Both the position numbers and the translations under genes were made by a program. The notes under the pieces are model-generated. The model was not told the origin of the DNA. It searched no databases and worked only from the letters and a program-made list of their open reading frames with translations. Positions 33,495 to 42,421 of a DNA stretch of 64,000 nt are shown here, piece by piece (positions within the stretch are counted from its first letter, which is position 1; each line of letters begins with the position of its first letter). Source of the DNA: Bacillota bacterium (lineage in GTDB: Bacteria; Bacillota; Clostridia; DSM-8532); the NCBI GenBank assembly GCA_023415205.1, contig JAEZLR010000045.1, forward strand, positions 1 through 64,000, given 5' to 3'.

Positions 33495-34085
33495 ATGCCC
33501 TATCAGATGTCGGAGCTTAAAAAGGGTGACTTGACGGCTACCCTTAAAACCACCTTGGGAGAGATGGTCATCCGCCTTTTTCCCGAAGAGGCACCCAGAA
33601 CGGTTGAAAATTTTGTGACCCATGCCAAGAACGGCTATTATGATAACCTAAAATTTCATCGTATCATCAATGATTTTATGATTCAGGGGGGCGATCCCAA
33701 AGGAAATGGGACCGGAGGTCAGAGTATTTGGGGGAATCCCTTTAAGGATGAGTTTAGCACACGCCTCTATAATCTTCGGGGTGCTCTGAGTATGGCCAAT
33801 TCAGGAGCCAATACCAATGGCAGTCAATTCTTCATTGTTCAGAAAAAGAGCATCAGCAGCAGAGAAATTCAATATTTAAAGGCACTGAAGTATCCCGATG
33901 AAATTGTTGAGGCCTATGAAACCCATGGGGGAACCATGTGGCTGGATAACAAGCATTCCGTCTTTGGCCAGGTGGTCGAGGGCTTTGATGTACTGGACGC
34001 TTTGGCCGAGGTTGACGTGGATGATAATGATCGTCCTTTTGAGGATGTTCTGATTTTGGCCATAGAAGTAAAAGTATTCGAATAA
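33495..34085 (+). CDS. Cyclophilin-type peptidyl-prolyl isomerase, cytoplasmic
   Basis: A 196-residue cyclophilin without a signal peptide (FHRIINDFMIQGGDPKGNG, MANSGANTNGSQFFIVQ). It shares long identical blocks with the upstream lipoprotein copy, including an unusual insert before the WLD block, so the pair arose by tandem duplication with gain or loss of the export signal. Probable operon with the DUF218 gene 13 bp downstream. Confidence 0.93.
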   Translation: MPYQMSELKKGDLTATLKTTLGEMVIRLFPEEAPRTVENFVTHAKNGYYDNLKFHRIINDFMIQGGDPKGNGTGGQSIWGNPFKDEFSTRLYNLRGALSMANSGANTNGSQFFIVQKKSISSREIQYLKALKYPDEIVEAYETHGGTMWLDNKHSVFGQVVEGFDVLDALAEVDVDDNDRPFEDVLILAIEVKVFE

Positions 34086-34098
34086 GGGAAAGTGGGCT

Positions 34099-34881
34099 AT
34101 GGTAAAAAGGGGAAAGAGAGTATTGGGGGCAATTCTGATAGGTGTGGGCGTTTTGCTTTGTCTCAACACCCTGTTTGCTTATCGTTATTCATCCGACTGG
34201 AATCTGGGAGTTGTACTTCCTGCCATTCTTGGCGGACTCTGTCTGGCCTATGCCCTTAAGCTCATTTTCATCAAAGAACCAATCATTAAAAGCAAATGGC
34301 TTCGAAGGACGGTGGTGGCCATTGTCATCGCCTGTCTGCTGTTCTTTGCGACAGTTGAAGCTCTGATGATCATTGATCCTATCACCCATAACTCCTCCCT
34401 TGCAGGGAAGGTGGAGACCGTCATTGTTCTAGGCTGCGGTATTTGGCCGGATGGAAGACCAACCCTGTCATTAACTGAACGCCTAGACAAGGCCATCGCC
34501 TATTCTCGGGAGAATCCCCATGTCACCCTCGTCGTTTCGGGCGGTCAGGGTCCCAAGGAACCTTTTTCAGAGGCACTGGCCATGGAAACCTACCTGATAG
34601 AAAAAGGCATACCGGCAGAAAAGATTATTAAAGAGGATCAATCCACAAGCACCCGTGAGAATTTCGAATTCTCACGAAGGCTATTGGATATTCCGGCTGA
34701 CCAGGAGGTCAAGGTGGTGTTTATCACCAACGATTTTCATATTCTGCGTTCACGGATATTGGCCAAGCGATTTGGTTTTGAAGCCTATGCGCTACCTGCC
34801 CCGACCCCCTCAGTTGTAGTCTTCAACAGTTATTTACGTGAATTCTTTGCCTTTGTGAAAACCATGCTATTTGACTATTGA
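34099..34881 (+). CDS. DUF218/YdcF-like membrane protein
   Basis: A 260-residue protein with about three N-terminal membrane segments (residues 8-90) and a DUF218 domain (VIVLGCGIWPDGRPTLSLTERLDKAIAY...VSGGQG...STSTRENFEFS...FITNDFHILRSRI). The family includes SanA and YdcF, linked to envelope barrier function, with unknown chemistry. Its operon with two cyclophilins fits a cell-envelope role. Confidence 0.85.
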   Translation: MVKRGKRVLGAILIGVGVLLCLNTLFAYRYSSDWNLGVVLPAILGGLCLAYALKLIFIKEPIIKSKWLRRTVVAIVIACLLFFATVEALMIIDPITHNSSLAGKVETVIVLGCGIWPDGRPTLSLTERLDKAIAYSRENPHVTLVVSGGQGPKEPFSEALAMETYLIEKGIPAEKIIKEDQSTSTRENFEFSRRLLDIPADQEVKVVFITNDFHILRSRILAKRFGFEAYALPAPTPSVVVFNSYLREFFAFVKTMLFDY

Positions 34882-34916
34882 TGAGGCTTAACCCTTTGTT
34901 AATATTGAAAATCTTG

Positions 34917-34950
34917 AAGAGTCCTGCTCCATTCAGGGCTCTTTTTCTTT
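34917..34950 (+). terminator. Terminator of the cyclophilin-DUF218 operon
   Basis: AAGAGTCCTG (34917-34926) pairs with CAGGGCTCTT (34934-34943) with one T-G pair, followed by a T-rich tract. The stop codon of the convergent DUF4364 gene lies inside this hairpin. Confidence 0.8.
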
Positions 34951-35472
34951 TCCCAGAAGGACTCCGATCACCTGGGGATAGACCTCTTTTGCGTGAGCCT
35001 TCCAATTGGTGCATATGGAGCGAGCGTCGTCCCTCGAGCCCACCGAAAGGCGCAGATCGATAAGGGGCTTGAAATCTTCCACAATCCGGCATTTAACCTC
35101 ATATTCATTCTCGTTTTCCAAGGTATATTCTGCCACCACCGAGGTTTCAAGACGGATAACCGATCGGATGCTATCAATGCTCTGATCCAGTCTGGTGCGG
35201 ATGCCCAAGGGCACCAGATCTATAAACATGTTCATCATGCTCTCACCGGCATCGGCCAGGCTGTAATAGTCAATATTGTCACGGGTCTCAGTGAGGATGA
35301 GCTTGTCTGTCTGCATTTCATGGACACTCTGCTGAAGAAGAAAATAATTCATATAGCGGTTTTCCAACATAATTCTTGTTAACTGCATGTTGCTCACGGG
35401 GATTTTCACCCGATTCAGGAAATAGAGCAGCAGGACTTTATTTTCAGCTTTTTCGCGGCTTTCCAGATCCAT
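34933..35472 (-). CDS. DUF4364 family protein
   Basis: A 179-residue protein of the clostridial DUF4364 family, which has a winged-helix-like N-terminus (KVLLLYFLNRVKIPVSNMQLTRIMLENRYMNYFLLQQSVHEM) and a beta C-terminal part. Probably a DNA-binding regulator, target unknown. The ATG at 35472 has AAAAGGAG nearby; upstream in-frame starts to 35577 give atypical residues. Confidence 0.82.
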   Translation of the reverse strand: MDLESREKAENKVLLLYFLNRVKIPVSNMQLTRIMLENRYMNYFLLQQSVHEMQTDKLILTETRDNIDYYSLADAGESMMNMFIDLVPLGIRTRLDQSIDSIRSVIRLETSVVAEYTLENENEYEVKCRIVEDFKPLIDLRLSVGSRDDARSICTNWKAHAKEVYPQVIGVLLGKEKEP

Positions 35473-35628
35473 GTTCAAAGCTCCTTTTTTCATATGTTCC
35501 TGTCCAGTATACAACAAAACACACAAGAGATTAAGCTTCTTTTTGAGTGCCTCAATGATTTTATTCTGCTTATACAAAACGGCTCACAGGAGCATGCTAT
35601 TCTGGATGAAACTTCTCACTAATGTATA

Positions 35629-35658
35629 TTGCTTCATATAAGATCAATAAGGTATAAT
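35629..35658 (+). promoter_or_regulatory. Promoter of acn-icd
   Basis: TTGCTT (35629-35634) and consensus TATAAT (35653-35658), 18 bp apart, 33 bp before the aconitase start. Confidence 0.55.
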
Positions 35659-35690
35659 CTTCAAATAAACAAAAGCAAGGGTGAAGAAAA

Positions 35691-37610
35691 ATGGCAGGAA
35701 CAATAACAGAAAAGGTACTCGCCGCCCACATTATTGAAGGAGAGCCTAAAGCAGGGTGCGAGGTGGCATTGAAAATTGACAATACCCTGACCCAGGATGC
35801 CACAGGTACAATGGCTTATCTTCAGTTTGAGGCCATAGGCATTGATAGGGTTAAGACCCAATTCAGTGTCAGTTTTGTAGACCATAATACACTTCAGAAT
35901 GATTTCCGTAACGCCGATGATCATCGGTACCTGGAATCCATTGCAAAAAAATATGGATTGTATTTTTCCAAACCGGGTAACGGTATTTGCCACCAACTTT
36001 TCCTTGAACGCTTTGCCATACCCGGCAATACCCTGATAGGATCTGACAGCCATACACCCACAGCCGGCGGTATGGGAAGTTTCGCTATGGGCGCCGGTGG
36101 CTTGGATGTGGCTTGTGCCATGGCAGGAGCCCCCTTCCGCATTAAGTATCCAAAGGTTGTCGGTATCGAGCTTACCGGAAAACTAAATCCCTGGGTCTCG
36201 GCCAAGGATGTCATCCTTGAGGTGCTTCGCAGGGTGGATGTTAAAGGAAATGTGGGAAAGGTTTTTGAATATTTTGGAGAGGGCGTCAAAACACTGAGTG
36301 TCCCAGACCGTGCCACAATCACCAACATGGGGACAGAGACCGGCTGTACCACCAGCATCTTCCCGAGCGATGAGATTACTTTAGAGTTTTTAAAGGCTCA
36401 GGGAAGGGAAAAGGATTTTAAGCCTCTGGTCGCGGATGAGGATGCCGTTTATGATGAGGTGATCACCATCCCTCTTTCAGAGGTGGAACCCATGGTTGCC
36501 GTACCCCATAGTCCGGGTGCTGTCAAAAGGGTTCGGGAAGTGGGGCCCATCAAGGTGGATCAGGTGGCTATCGGCTCCTGTACCAACTCCTCTTTGCGTG
36601 ACTTAAAAGTTGTTTCAAAGGTTTTTAAGAATAGAACCATCTCGGATAACCTTCATGTCTTTATCAGTCCCGGCTCCCGGCAGGTGGTGGAACATCTGGC
36701 AGAGGATGGGGACTATGTGGATCTGGTTCGGGCCGGAGCCAGAATCATGGAAAATGCCTGTGGGGCTTGTATTGGCATGGGTTGTGCTCCCAGCTCCGAG
36801 GGCGTATCGGTGCGCACCTTCAATCGTAATTTTGAAGGAAGAAGCGGCACAAAGGATGCCAAGGTCTATCTGGTCAGCCCGGAAACCGCAGCGGCGACTG
36901 CTCTTACCGGTGTGCTGACCGATCCGAGGGATTTGGGAGCCGCGCCGGAGCTTAAGCTTCCTGAAAGCTTCATTGTTAATGATAATATGATTCTCCCCCC
37001 CCTGACTCATGATGAGGCTCTAAACGTGAGCATTCTGAGAGGGCCCAATATAAAGCCGCTACCTTCCTTTGAGCCCCTTGGCGATACCCTGGAAGGAAAG
37101 GCCCTGATCAAGGTCGGGGATAATATCACCACAGACCACATTATGCCGGCCGGTTCAAAGATTCTACCGCTACGCAGTAATATCCCCGAGATATCAAAGT
37201 ATGTCTTTGAGGCGGTGGATTCTAGGTTCTATGAGAAAGCTCGTGAAGCCCAGGGAGGATTTATTATCGGTGGGGAGAACTATGGTCAGGGCTCAAGCCG
37301 TGAGCATGCAGCACTTGCCCCCAAATACCTGGGGGTGAAGGCGGTTATTGTCAAGAGCTTTGCCCGGATTCATCTGGCCAACCTCATCAATTTCGGCATT
37401 GTACCGTTGACCTTTAAGGATGCTGCTGATTACGAGCGCATTGAGGAAGGGGATAAACTGGCTGTGGAAATTGGCGATCTAAGAGGAGACTGCGTGCTTA
37501 AGAACCTTACAAAGGGCATTTCCATTGGACTTGAGCATACCCTGTCGTCTATGGATGCAGAAATTCTGAAAACAGGTGGAAAGCTACCTTGGATTAAGAA
37601 ACAGTTTTAA
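35691..37610 (+). CDS. acn: Aconitate hydratase
   Basis: A 639-residue aconitase of the shorter form common in anaerobes. GSDSHTPTAGGMG (about 122-134), SCTNSS and ACGACIGMGCAPSS hold the substrate site and the three Fe-S ligand cysteines; the C-terminal swivel domain has GGENYGQGSSREHAALAPKYLG. It interconverts citrate and isocitrate. It is 62 bp upstream of isocitrate dehydrogenase; together with citrate synthase at 43124 they make 2-oxoglutarate for glutamate synthesis. Confidence 0.96.
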   Translation: MAGTITEKVLAAHIIEGEPKAGCEVALKIDNTLTQDATGTMAYLQFEAIGIDRVKTQFSVSFVDHNTLQNDFRNADDHRYLESIAKKYGLYFSKPGNGICHQLFLERFAIPGNTLIGSDSHTPTAGGMGSFAMGAGGLDVACAMAGAPFRIKYPKVVGIELTGKLNPWVSAKDVILEVLRRVDVKGNVGKVFEYFGEGVKTLSVPDRATITNMGTETGCTTSIFPSDEITLEFLKAQGREKDFKPLVADEDAVYDEVITIPLSEVEPMVAVPHSPGAVKRVREVGPIKVDQVAIGSCTNSSLRDLKVVSKVFKNRTISDNLHVFISPGSRQVVEHLAEDGDYVDLVRAGARIMENACGACIGMGCAPSSEGVSVRTFNRNFEGRSGTKDAKVYLVSPETAAATALTGVLTDPRDLGAAPELKLPESFIVNDNMILPPLTHDEALNVSILRGPNIKPLPSFEPLGDTLEGKALIKVGDNITTDHIMPAGSKILPLRSNIPEISKYVFEAVDSRFYEKAREAQGGFIIGGENYGQGSSREHAALAPKYLGVKAVIVKSFARIHLANLINFGIVPLTFKDAADYERIEEGDKLAVEIGDLRGDCVLKNLTKGISIGLEHTLSSMDAEILKTGGKLPWIKKQF

Positions 37611-37672
37611 TCTGCTCAACATAACGGTCAAGTAAACGAAGAATAAACTTGGAGTGCAGGAGGACAAGAACC

Positions 37673-38881
37673 ATGGCCAAAATAGACATGAAAACCCCGC
37701 TGGTTGAAATGGATGGGGATGAAATGACCCGTATCATCTGGAAGTGGGTCAAGGAGATCTTGCTGGAACCCTATGTGGACTTAAAAACCGAATACTATGA
37801 TTTGGGTTTGGAATACCGTGACCAAACCAATGACCAGGTCACCATTGATTCGGCAGAGGCAACAAAAAAATATGGTGTCGCTGTAAAGTGTGCCACCATT
37901 ACCCCTAATGCCGCCCGCGTCAAGGAATACAACCTCAAGGAGATGTGGAAAAGCCCTAATGGGACTATTCGTGCCATTCTGGACGGTACGGTTTTCAGAG
38001 AACCCATTCTGGTTAAGGGGATTTCACCCTTTGTCAGAACCTGGGTTAAGCCTATTCCCATCGCCCGTCATGCCTATGGGGACGTTTACAAGAACACAGA
38101 AATGAGAACTCAAGGCCCTGGGAAAGCTGAGCTGGTCTTCACGGACAGCCAGGGCCATGTGACCCGTAAAACCATTCATGATTTTGACGGGGATGGGATT
38201 ATCATGGGAATGCACAATACCCAGAAGTCCATAGAGAGCTTTGCCCGTGCCTGCTTTAACTATGCTCTGGATAAAAAATTGGATCTGTGGTTTGCAACCA
38301 AGGACACTATTTCCAAAATATACGACCATCGCTTTAAGGATATCTTCCAGGAAATCTACGATGCAGAATACAAGGAAAGCTATGAAAAAGCGGGTATTGA
38401 ATACTTCTATACCCTCATTGACGATGTGGTGGCACGTGTCATGCGCTCGGAAGGCGGATTTGTATGGGCGTGTAAAAACTATGACGGGGATGTTATGTCC
38501 GACATGGTGGCCTCAGCTTTCGGCAGTCTGGCGATGATGACTTCCGTGTTGGTTTCCCCGGAAGGCTATTATGAATATGAGGCGGCTCATGGAACCGTTC
38601 AGCGTCATTATTACCAGCATCTTGAGGGCAAGGAGACCTCCACGAATTCTGTGGCCACGCTCTTTGCCTGGACAGGAGCCCTCAAGAAAAGAGGGGAATT
38701 GGATCAGCTTGACTCCTTGGTCAGTTTTGCCGATAAACTTGAGAGAGCCACCCTGGAAACCATTGAAATGGGTGTAATGACCAAGGATTTAGCACAGCTA
38801 TCGGAAGTTCCTAATAAGAAGATTGTAAACACCAAAGACTTCTTACTGGAGATTCAAAAGCGCTTGAATACTATTCTTTAG
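37673..38881 (+). CDS. icd: NADP-dependent isocitrate dehydrogenase (eukaryote-like type)
   Basis: A 402-residue IDH of the homodimeric type otherwise seen in eukaryotes and some bacteria: VEMDGDEMTRIIW at the start, MWKSPNGTIRAILDGTVFREPI (substrate Ser/Asn/Arg), DDVVARVMRSEGGFVWACKNYDGDVMSD (metal Asp) and AAHGTVQRHY. It decarboxylates isocitrate to 2-oxoglutarate. The ATG at 37673 has GCAGGAGG 9 bases upstream; the TTG at 37649 is unlikely. Confidence 0.95.
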   Translation: MAKIDMKTPLVEMDGDEMTRIIWKWVKEILLEPYVDLKTEYYDLGLEYRDQTNDQVTIDSAEATKKYGVAVKCATITPNAARVKEYNLKEMWKSPNGTIRAILDGTVFREPILVKGISPFVRTWVKPIPIARHAYGDVYKNTEMRTQGPGKAELVFTDSQGHVTRKTIHDFDGDGIIMGMHNTQKSIESFARACFNYALDKKLDLWFATKDTISKIYDHRFKDIFQEIYDAEYKESYEKAGIEYFYTLIDDVVARVMRSEGGFVWACKNYDGDVMSDMVASAFGSLAMMTSVLVSPEGYYEYEAAHGTVQRHYYQHLEGKETSTNSVATLFAWTGALKKRGELDQLDSLVSFADKLERATLETIEMGVMTKDLAQLSEVPNKKIVNTKDFLLEIQKRLNTIL

Positions 38882-38891
38882 ATACATACAA

Positions 38892-38913
38892 TGGGGGGCT
38901 TGATAGCCCCCCA
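38892..38913 (+). terminator. Strong hairpin after icd
   Basis: TGGGGGGCT (38892-38900), TGAT loop, AGCCCCCCA (38905-38913): a 9-bp GC-rich perfect stem. The T tract afterwards is poor, so termination may be partial. Confidence 0.6.
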
Positions 38914-38942
38914 AGGCCTTTATTTAAAAGAGGTGCTGGGAC

Positions 38943-39557
38943 ATGTATATGATCATTGCCGGTTGTGGCAAGGTTGGCTCGGGTCTGGCCAACAAGCTGT
39001 CAAAGGAAGGCCATGATGTGGTTATTATTGACTTTGACGAGGAAAATTTTAAAAAGATTGAACCTGATTTTACGGGATTAAAGCTGGTGGGTGTGCCCTT
39101 CGATCAGGATGTCCTAAAGAAGGCAGGTATTGATAAGGCTGATGCCGTAGCCGCCGTTACTCCTGAGGACAATGTCAACATTATGATCAGTCAGATTGCC
39201 AAGGACATCTACGGGGTTCCCCGGGTTCTTGCCCGGATTTATAATCCCTTGCGGGAATATGTTTTCCATCAGTTTGGTCTTGAAACCATATGCCCGACCA
39301 ATATCAGCGTGGATATCATCAGCTCCATCGTGTTAGGCCAAACGCTGAATGCCACCTGCACCATAGGAAGCAACACCGTTTCCTTCAGACTGGAAAAGCC
39401 CGACAAATCCTTTATTGGGCAAAAAATTAAGGAGATCAAGGTCTTTCGAGAAGAACTCCTTTTTGCCGTTCTTAAGAAAGGTGAGCTGACCTTAGCCTTT
39501 CCTGATACCGTGGTAGAAAAAGAGGATATGCTTGTTTTGTCAAGGAAGATTGATTAG
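38943..39557 (+). CDS. TrkA/KtrA-type potassium channel regulatory subunit, first copy
   Basis: A 204-residue protein: RCK N domain with MIIAGCGKVGSGLANKLSKEGHDVVIIDFDEE (GxGxxG and acidic end of beta-2) and a C-terminal TrkA-C domain (about 135-204). It binds nucleotides on the inner face of a K+ channel. The partner membrane subunit (TrkH/KtrB) is not in the window. Confidence 0.88.
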   Translation: MYMIIAGCGKVGSGLANKLSKEGHDVVIIDFDEENFKKIEPDFTGLKLVGVPFDQDVLKKAGIDKADAVAAVTPEDNVNIMISQIAKDIYGVPRVLARIYNPLREYVFHQFGLETICPTNISVDIISSIVLGQTLNATCTIGSNTVSFRLEKPDKSFIGQKIKEIKVFREELLFAVLKKGELTLAFPDTVVEKEDMLVLSRKID

Positions 39558-39600
39558 TGGATGCTCTTCTTCCTTAAACGTTTGATGGGAGGGATTTACG

Positions 39601-40254
39601 GTGGATATCGTCATTATTGGCGGTGGTAAATTAGGTTATTATTTGGTTAAAACCCTGCTTCCTTATAAACACAAGATCACCATCATAGAAAAAACCACTG
39701 AATACAGCAAAAAAATAGCCTTGGAGCTGGATGTTGAGGTCATTAATGGTGATGGCACCGATATCAGCCTGCTTGAGGAGCTTGAAGTGGATAAGGCTGA
39801 TGTTTTTATAGCCGTAACGGGCAAGGATCAGGATAATCTCATTGCCTGCCAGCTTGCCAAGCGGAACTTCAATGTGGAACGAACCATTGCCCGGGTGAAC
39901 AACCCCAAAAATATATCTGTTTTCGAGAAGCTGGGAGTGGATCTGGCTGTATCCAGCACCTCGATGATTGCTGAAATGATTGAAAAGGAAATTGACTATA
40001 CTGGTGTTAAAACGCTTATAAAATTAAGGAAAGGGAATTTGGTCCTGACTGAAATTGTGGTATCCAAAAAATCTCCCTCCTGTAATAAAAAGCTTAAGGA
40101 CATTGATCTGCCGTCTGAAGTAGTTCTTGTCTCGGTTATTCGGGGTGAAACCACCTATGTCCCTAATGGCCATACGGTCATTAGGGAAGACGACACCATT
40201 TTCCTTATTTGCAAGCAGGAAAATCAGCAAAAGGCCATTGACTATTTCAGTTAG
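39601..40254 (+). CDS. TrkA/KtrA-type potassium channel regulatory subunit, second copy
   Basis: A 217-residue RCK protein (VIIGGGKLGYYLVKTLLPYKHKITIIEK; TrkA-C from about 140). GTG start at 39601 after GGGAGGG. Diverged from the first copy, so the two may form a heteromeric ring. Forty-three bp after the first gene and followed 17 bp later by a HAD phosphatase, probably one operon. Confidence 0.88.
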   Translation: MDIVIIGGGKLGYYLVKTLLPYKHKITIIEKTTEYSKKIALELDVEVINGDGTDISLLEELEVDKADVFIAVTGKDQDNLIACQLAKRNFNVERTIARVNNPKNISVFEKLGVDLAVSSTSMIAEMIEKEIDYTGVKTLIKLRKGNLVLTEIVVSKKSPSCNKKLKDIDLPSEVVLVSVIRGETTYVPNGHTVIREDDTIFLICKQENQQKAIDYFS

Positions 40255-40271
40255 GTCCGAAAATATCAGCA

Positions 40272-41075
40272 ATGAAGTACGACGGCATAGTTTTATTCAG
40301 CGACCTGGACGGTACCCTTTTGGATCCCCAAAGAAACCTTTCTCCCGAGAATGTCAGAGCTGTCAGCCATTTTGTCAAGGAAGGTGGCCGCTTTGGTGTG
40401 GCCACTGGCCGCATGGAGCGGACCACCCTTATTAAATTTCCCGAGCTCCCCATTAATACCCCCTCCATATTTTTTAATGGGGCCCTTGTCTATGATACCC
40501 TGAAGGATAGTCAGCTCTTTAGTATGTTTATTCCTGAAGGACTGGAACCCATCTTTCAGGATATTCTGGAGGGTTACCCTGACATCGGCCTGGAAATCAA
40601 TACTCCCGGACGGGCTTACATAATAAGAAACCACGAGATTATCGGGATACAGCTTGCCAGAGAGGGTCTTTTAGGGATTGAATCCCCTTGGGAGGGAGTT
40701 CCAAGCAAGTGGTACAAGGTCATCTTCGTTGGGGAGCACGAAACCCTGATGAAGGTTAAGGCAGATATGGACAGCTTGAAACGAACAGACATCAATGTGA
40801 TGTTTTCTGAAGCAGAGCTCTTGGATGTGATGGCCAGGAATGTCTCCAAAGGGATGGCACTGGCCCACCAGATGGAGGTCAACCGAGCCGAGTGGAAAAA
40901 GGTCTTTGTGGTGGGTGATAATGATAATGACTACGAGATGATTAAAACCGCCCATGTAGGTATAGCCGTATCAAATGCCCGGCCTGGGGTCAAGGAAGCT
41001 GCCCGGCATGTGATCCATCACCACAGCGTGCCCTGCATTCCTCAGGTATTGGAGATCATCGATTCCTACTTGTAA
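40272..41075 (+). CDS. Cof-type HAD hydrolase
   Basis: A 267-residue HAD phosphatase of the Cof subfamily IIB. Motif I is FSDLDGTLLD (nucleophile Asp), motif III Lys in SKGMAL, motif IV GDNDNDYEMI. It dephosphorylates small sugar phosphates or cofactors; the exact substrate is unknown. The ribosome site is weak, so it may be translated by coupling to the preceding gene. Confidence 0.9.
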   Translation: MKYDGIVLFSDLDGTLLDPQRNLSPENVRAVSHFVKEGGRFGVATGRMERTTLIKFPELPINTPSIFFNGALVYDTLKDSQLFSMFIPEGLEPIFQDILEGYPDIGLEINTPGRAYIIRNHEIIGIQLAREGLLGIESPWEGVPSKWYKVIFVGEHETLMKVKADMDSLKRTDINVMFSEAELLDVMARNVSKGMALAHQMEVNRAEWKKVFVVGDNDNDYEMIKTAHVGIAVSNARPGVKEAARHVIHHHSVPCIPQVLEIIDSYL

Positions 41076-41187
41076 TGCTTGCTGAGGAATGAAGAGTGGT
41101 GCTTTAATCCTATCCTTTTTAAACTCTGTTTTAAAGCCATTTTTCGATGGTAAAAGCTAAACAGTAGCAATGATTATGGAGGTACAT

Positions 41188-41994
41188 ATGGTGAGACTGG
41201 TGGGTTTATTGACGGCGGTAACCCTTCTTATGTCCAATAGTGCCCTTACACAGCTCACCGACAAGGCCGGTGAGTTCGATGAATCCAAGGTTAGCAGCGG
41301 GACAGTGGGGACACGCTATGTTCCTAAGGTTGAGACGCGCACAAAAACAAGGGTTCAGAATAGTGGCGATAAATATGACTATGACCTTTTCGGAAGAGAT
41401 GAGTTTGAGTATTTCCCGCTTCAGTTGGGCAATGGGGAGTATAAGATTACTATATTTGAAAATATTACCGGTAATCGCTACCGCCAGGTAAGACAAAAGA
41501 GTATTAAGGCGGAGCTTAAAGATGACTTCAGTGTTTTTACGGCATCCATACAAAATGTCCGATGGAATAAGGATATGGCCGCCATCAAAAAAGCCAATGA
41601 GCTTTGCAGGAACCTTACGACCGACCAGCAGAAGATTGAAGCTATCTATGGCTATGTCATAGACACCCTGAGCTATGATTATGATAAAATCAAAACAATC
41701 AATAGCACCTATGTCCCGGATATAGAGCAGGTGGTCAAGGATAAAAAGGGGATCTGCTATGATTATTCAGCCCTTTTTGCTGCTATGCTCCGCAGCCAGA
41801 ACATCCCCACAAAGCTGCTGAAGGGCTACTCGGACAATGTGAAGGAGTACCACGCATGGAACGAGGTTTATATTGCTCAGGAGGAACGCTGGATGGTGGT
41901 GGACACCACCTATGATTCAGTCATGAAGAAAAATAAGAAAGCCTACAAGATGGAGAAGGACGGCGACCAATATCAAGCCAACCGGGTGTATTAA
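41188..41994 (+). CDS. Secreted transglutaminase-like protein
   Basis: A 268-residue protein with a signal peptide (residues 1-20, LVGLLTAVTLLMSNSAL). The transglutaminase core has Cys in KGICYDYSALFAAMLRS, His in EYHAWNEVYI and Asp in WMVVDTTYDS. The bacterial family acts as proteases or peptidases more often than cross-linkers. The ATG at 41188 has GGAGG 5 bases upstream. A second, larger transglutaminase lies at 44714. Confidence 0.87.
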   Translation: MVRLVGLLTAVTLLMSNSALTQLTDKAGEFDESKVSSGTVGTRYVPKVETRTKTRVQNSGDKYDYDLFGRDEFEYFPLQLGNGEYKITIFENITGNRYRQVRQKSIKAELKDDFSVFTASIQNVRWNKDMAAIKKANELCRNLTTDQQKIEAIYGYVIDTLSYDYDKIKTINSTYVPDIEQVVKDKKGICYDYSALFAAMLRSQNIPTKLLKGYSDNVKEYHAWNEVYIAQEERWMVVDTTYDSVMKKNKKAYKMEKDGDQYQANRVY

Positions 41995-42056
41995 CGCCTT
42001 TTTGAGCTTAAATCCTTGAGGGGAAGAACTTCTTCAGACCCATACAAACAACCTGG

Positions 42057-42092
42057 CCTTACGGCAGCTTCCGCTGCTGTAAGGCTGTTTTT
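42057..42092 (+). terminator. Terminator after the transglutaminase gene
   Basis: CCTTACGGCAGC (42057-42068) pairs with GCTGCTGTAAGG (42073-42084), one G-T pair, followed by TTTTT. Confidence 0.8.
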
Positions 42093-42201
42093 CTTGTGTA
42101 GAATCTTTCAGTGCCCCCTGTTCTACAATGAAAAGTGCTTTCATATAAATGTCATAAAAATCAGGATTTGATTCTGATTCATTCATGGTCTTCTTAAAAG
42201 A

Positions 42202-42329
42202 CGCTCCCGTTATTCTATGTGCACAGGACTATTAACCTGTTGATAACAAAAGATTATATCATTTTACAGTTCGGGAGCGCTCATAAGGCCTCTCCTATGG
42301 CATATCTCACAAAATGAAATTTTGAGATA
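42202..42329. other. Inverted repeats upstream of the gntR-citrate synthase promoter
   Basis: CGCTCCCG (42202-42209) and CGGGAGCG (42272-42279) are inverted 62 bp apart, and TATCTCACAAAAT (42303-42315) faces ATTTTGAGATA (42319-42329). The gap 41995-42421 has no gene. These may be sites for extra control of citrate synthase. Confidence 0.4.
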
Positions 42330-42348
42330 ATGAAATTGCAAAAATACC

Positions 42349-42377
42349 TTGACGCATATCGTATAATTGTATACAAT
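42349..42377 (+). promoter_or_regulatory. Promoter with GntR operator palindrome
   Basis: TTGACG (42349-42354), 17-bp spacer, TACAAT (42372-42377). The 12-bp palindrome ATTGTATACAAT (42366-42377) overlaps the -10 and fits the TNGTNNNACNA-like sites of FCD-type GntR regulators, suggesting autoregulation by the first gene. Confidence 0.7.
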
Positions 42378-42421
42378 AATACAAACGAGTTGGAATAAAA
42401 AGTAACGCGATGGTGAGTGTT

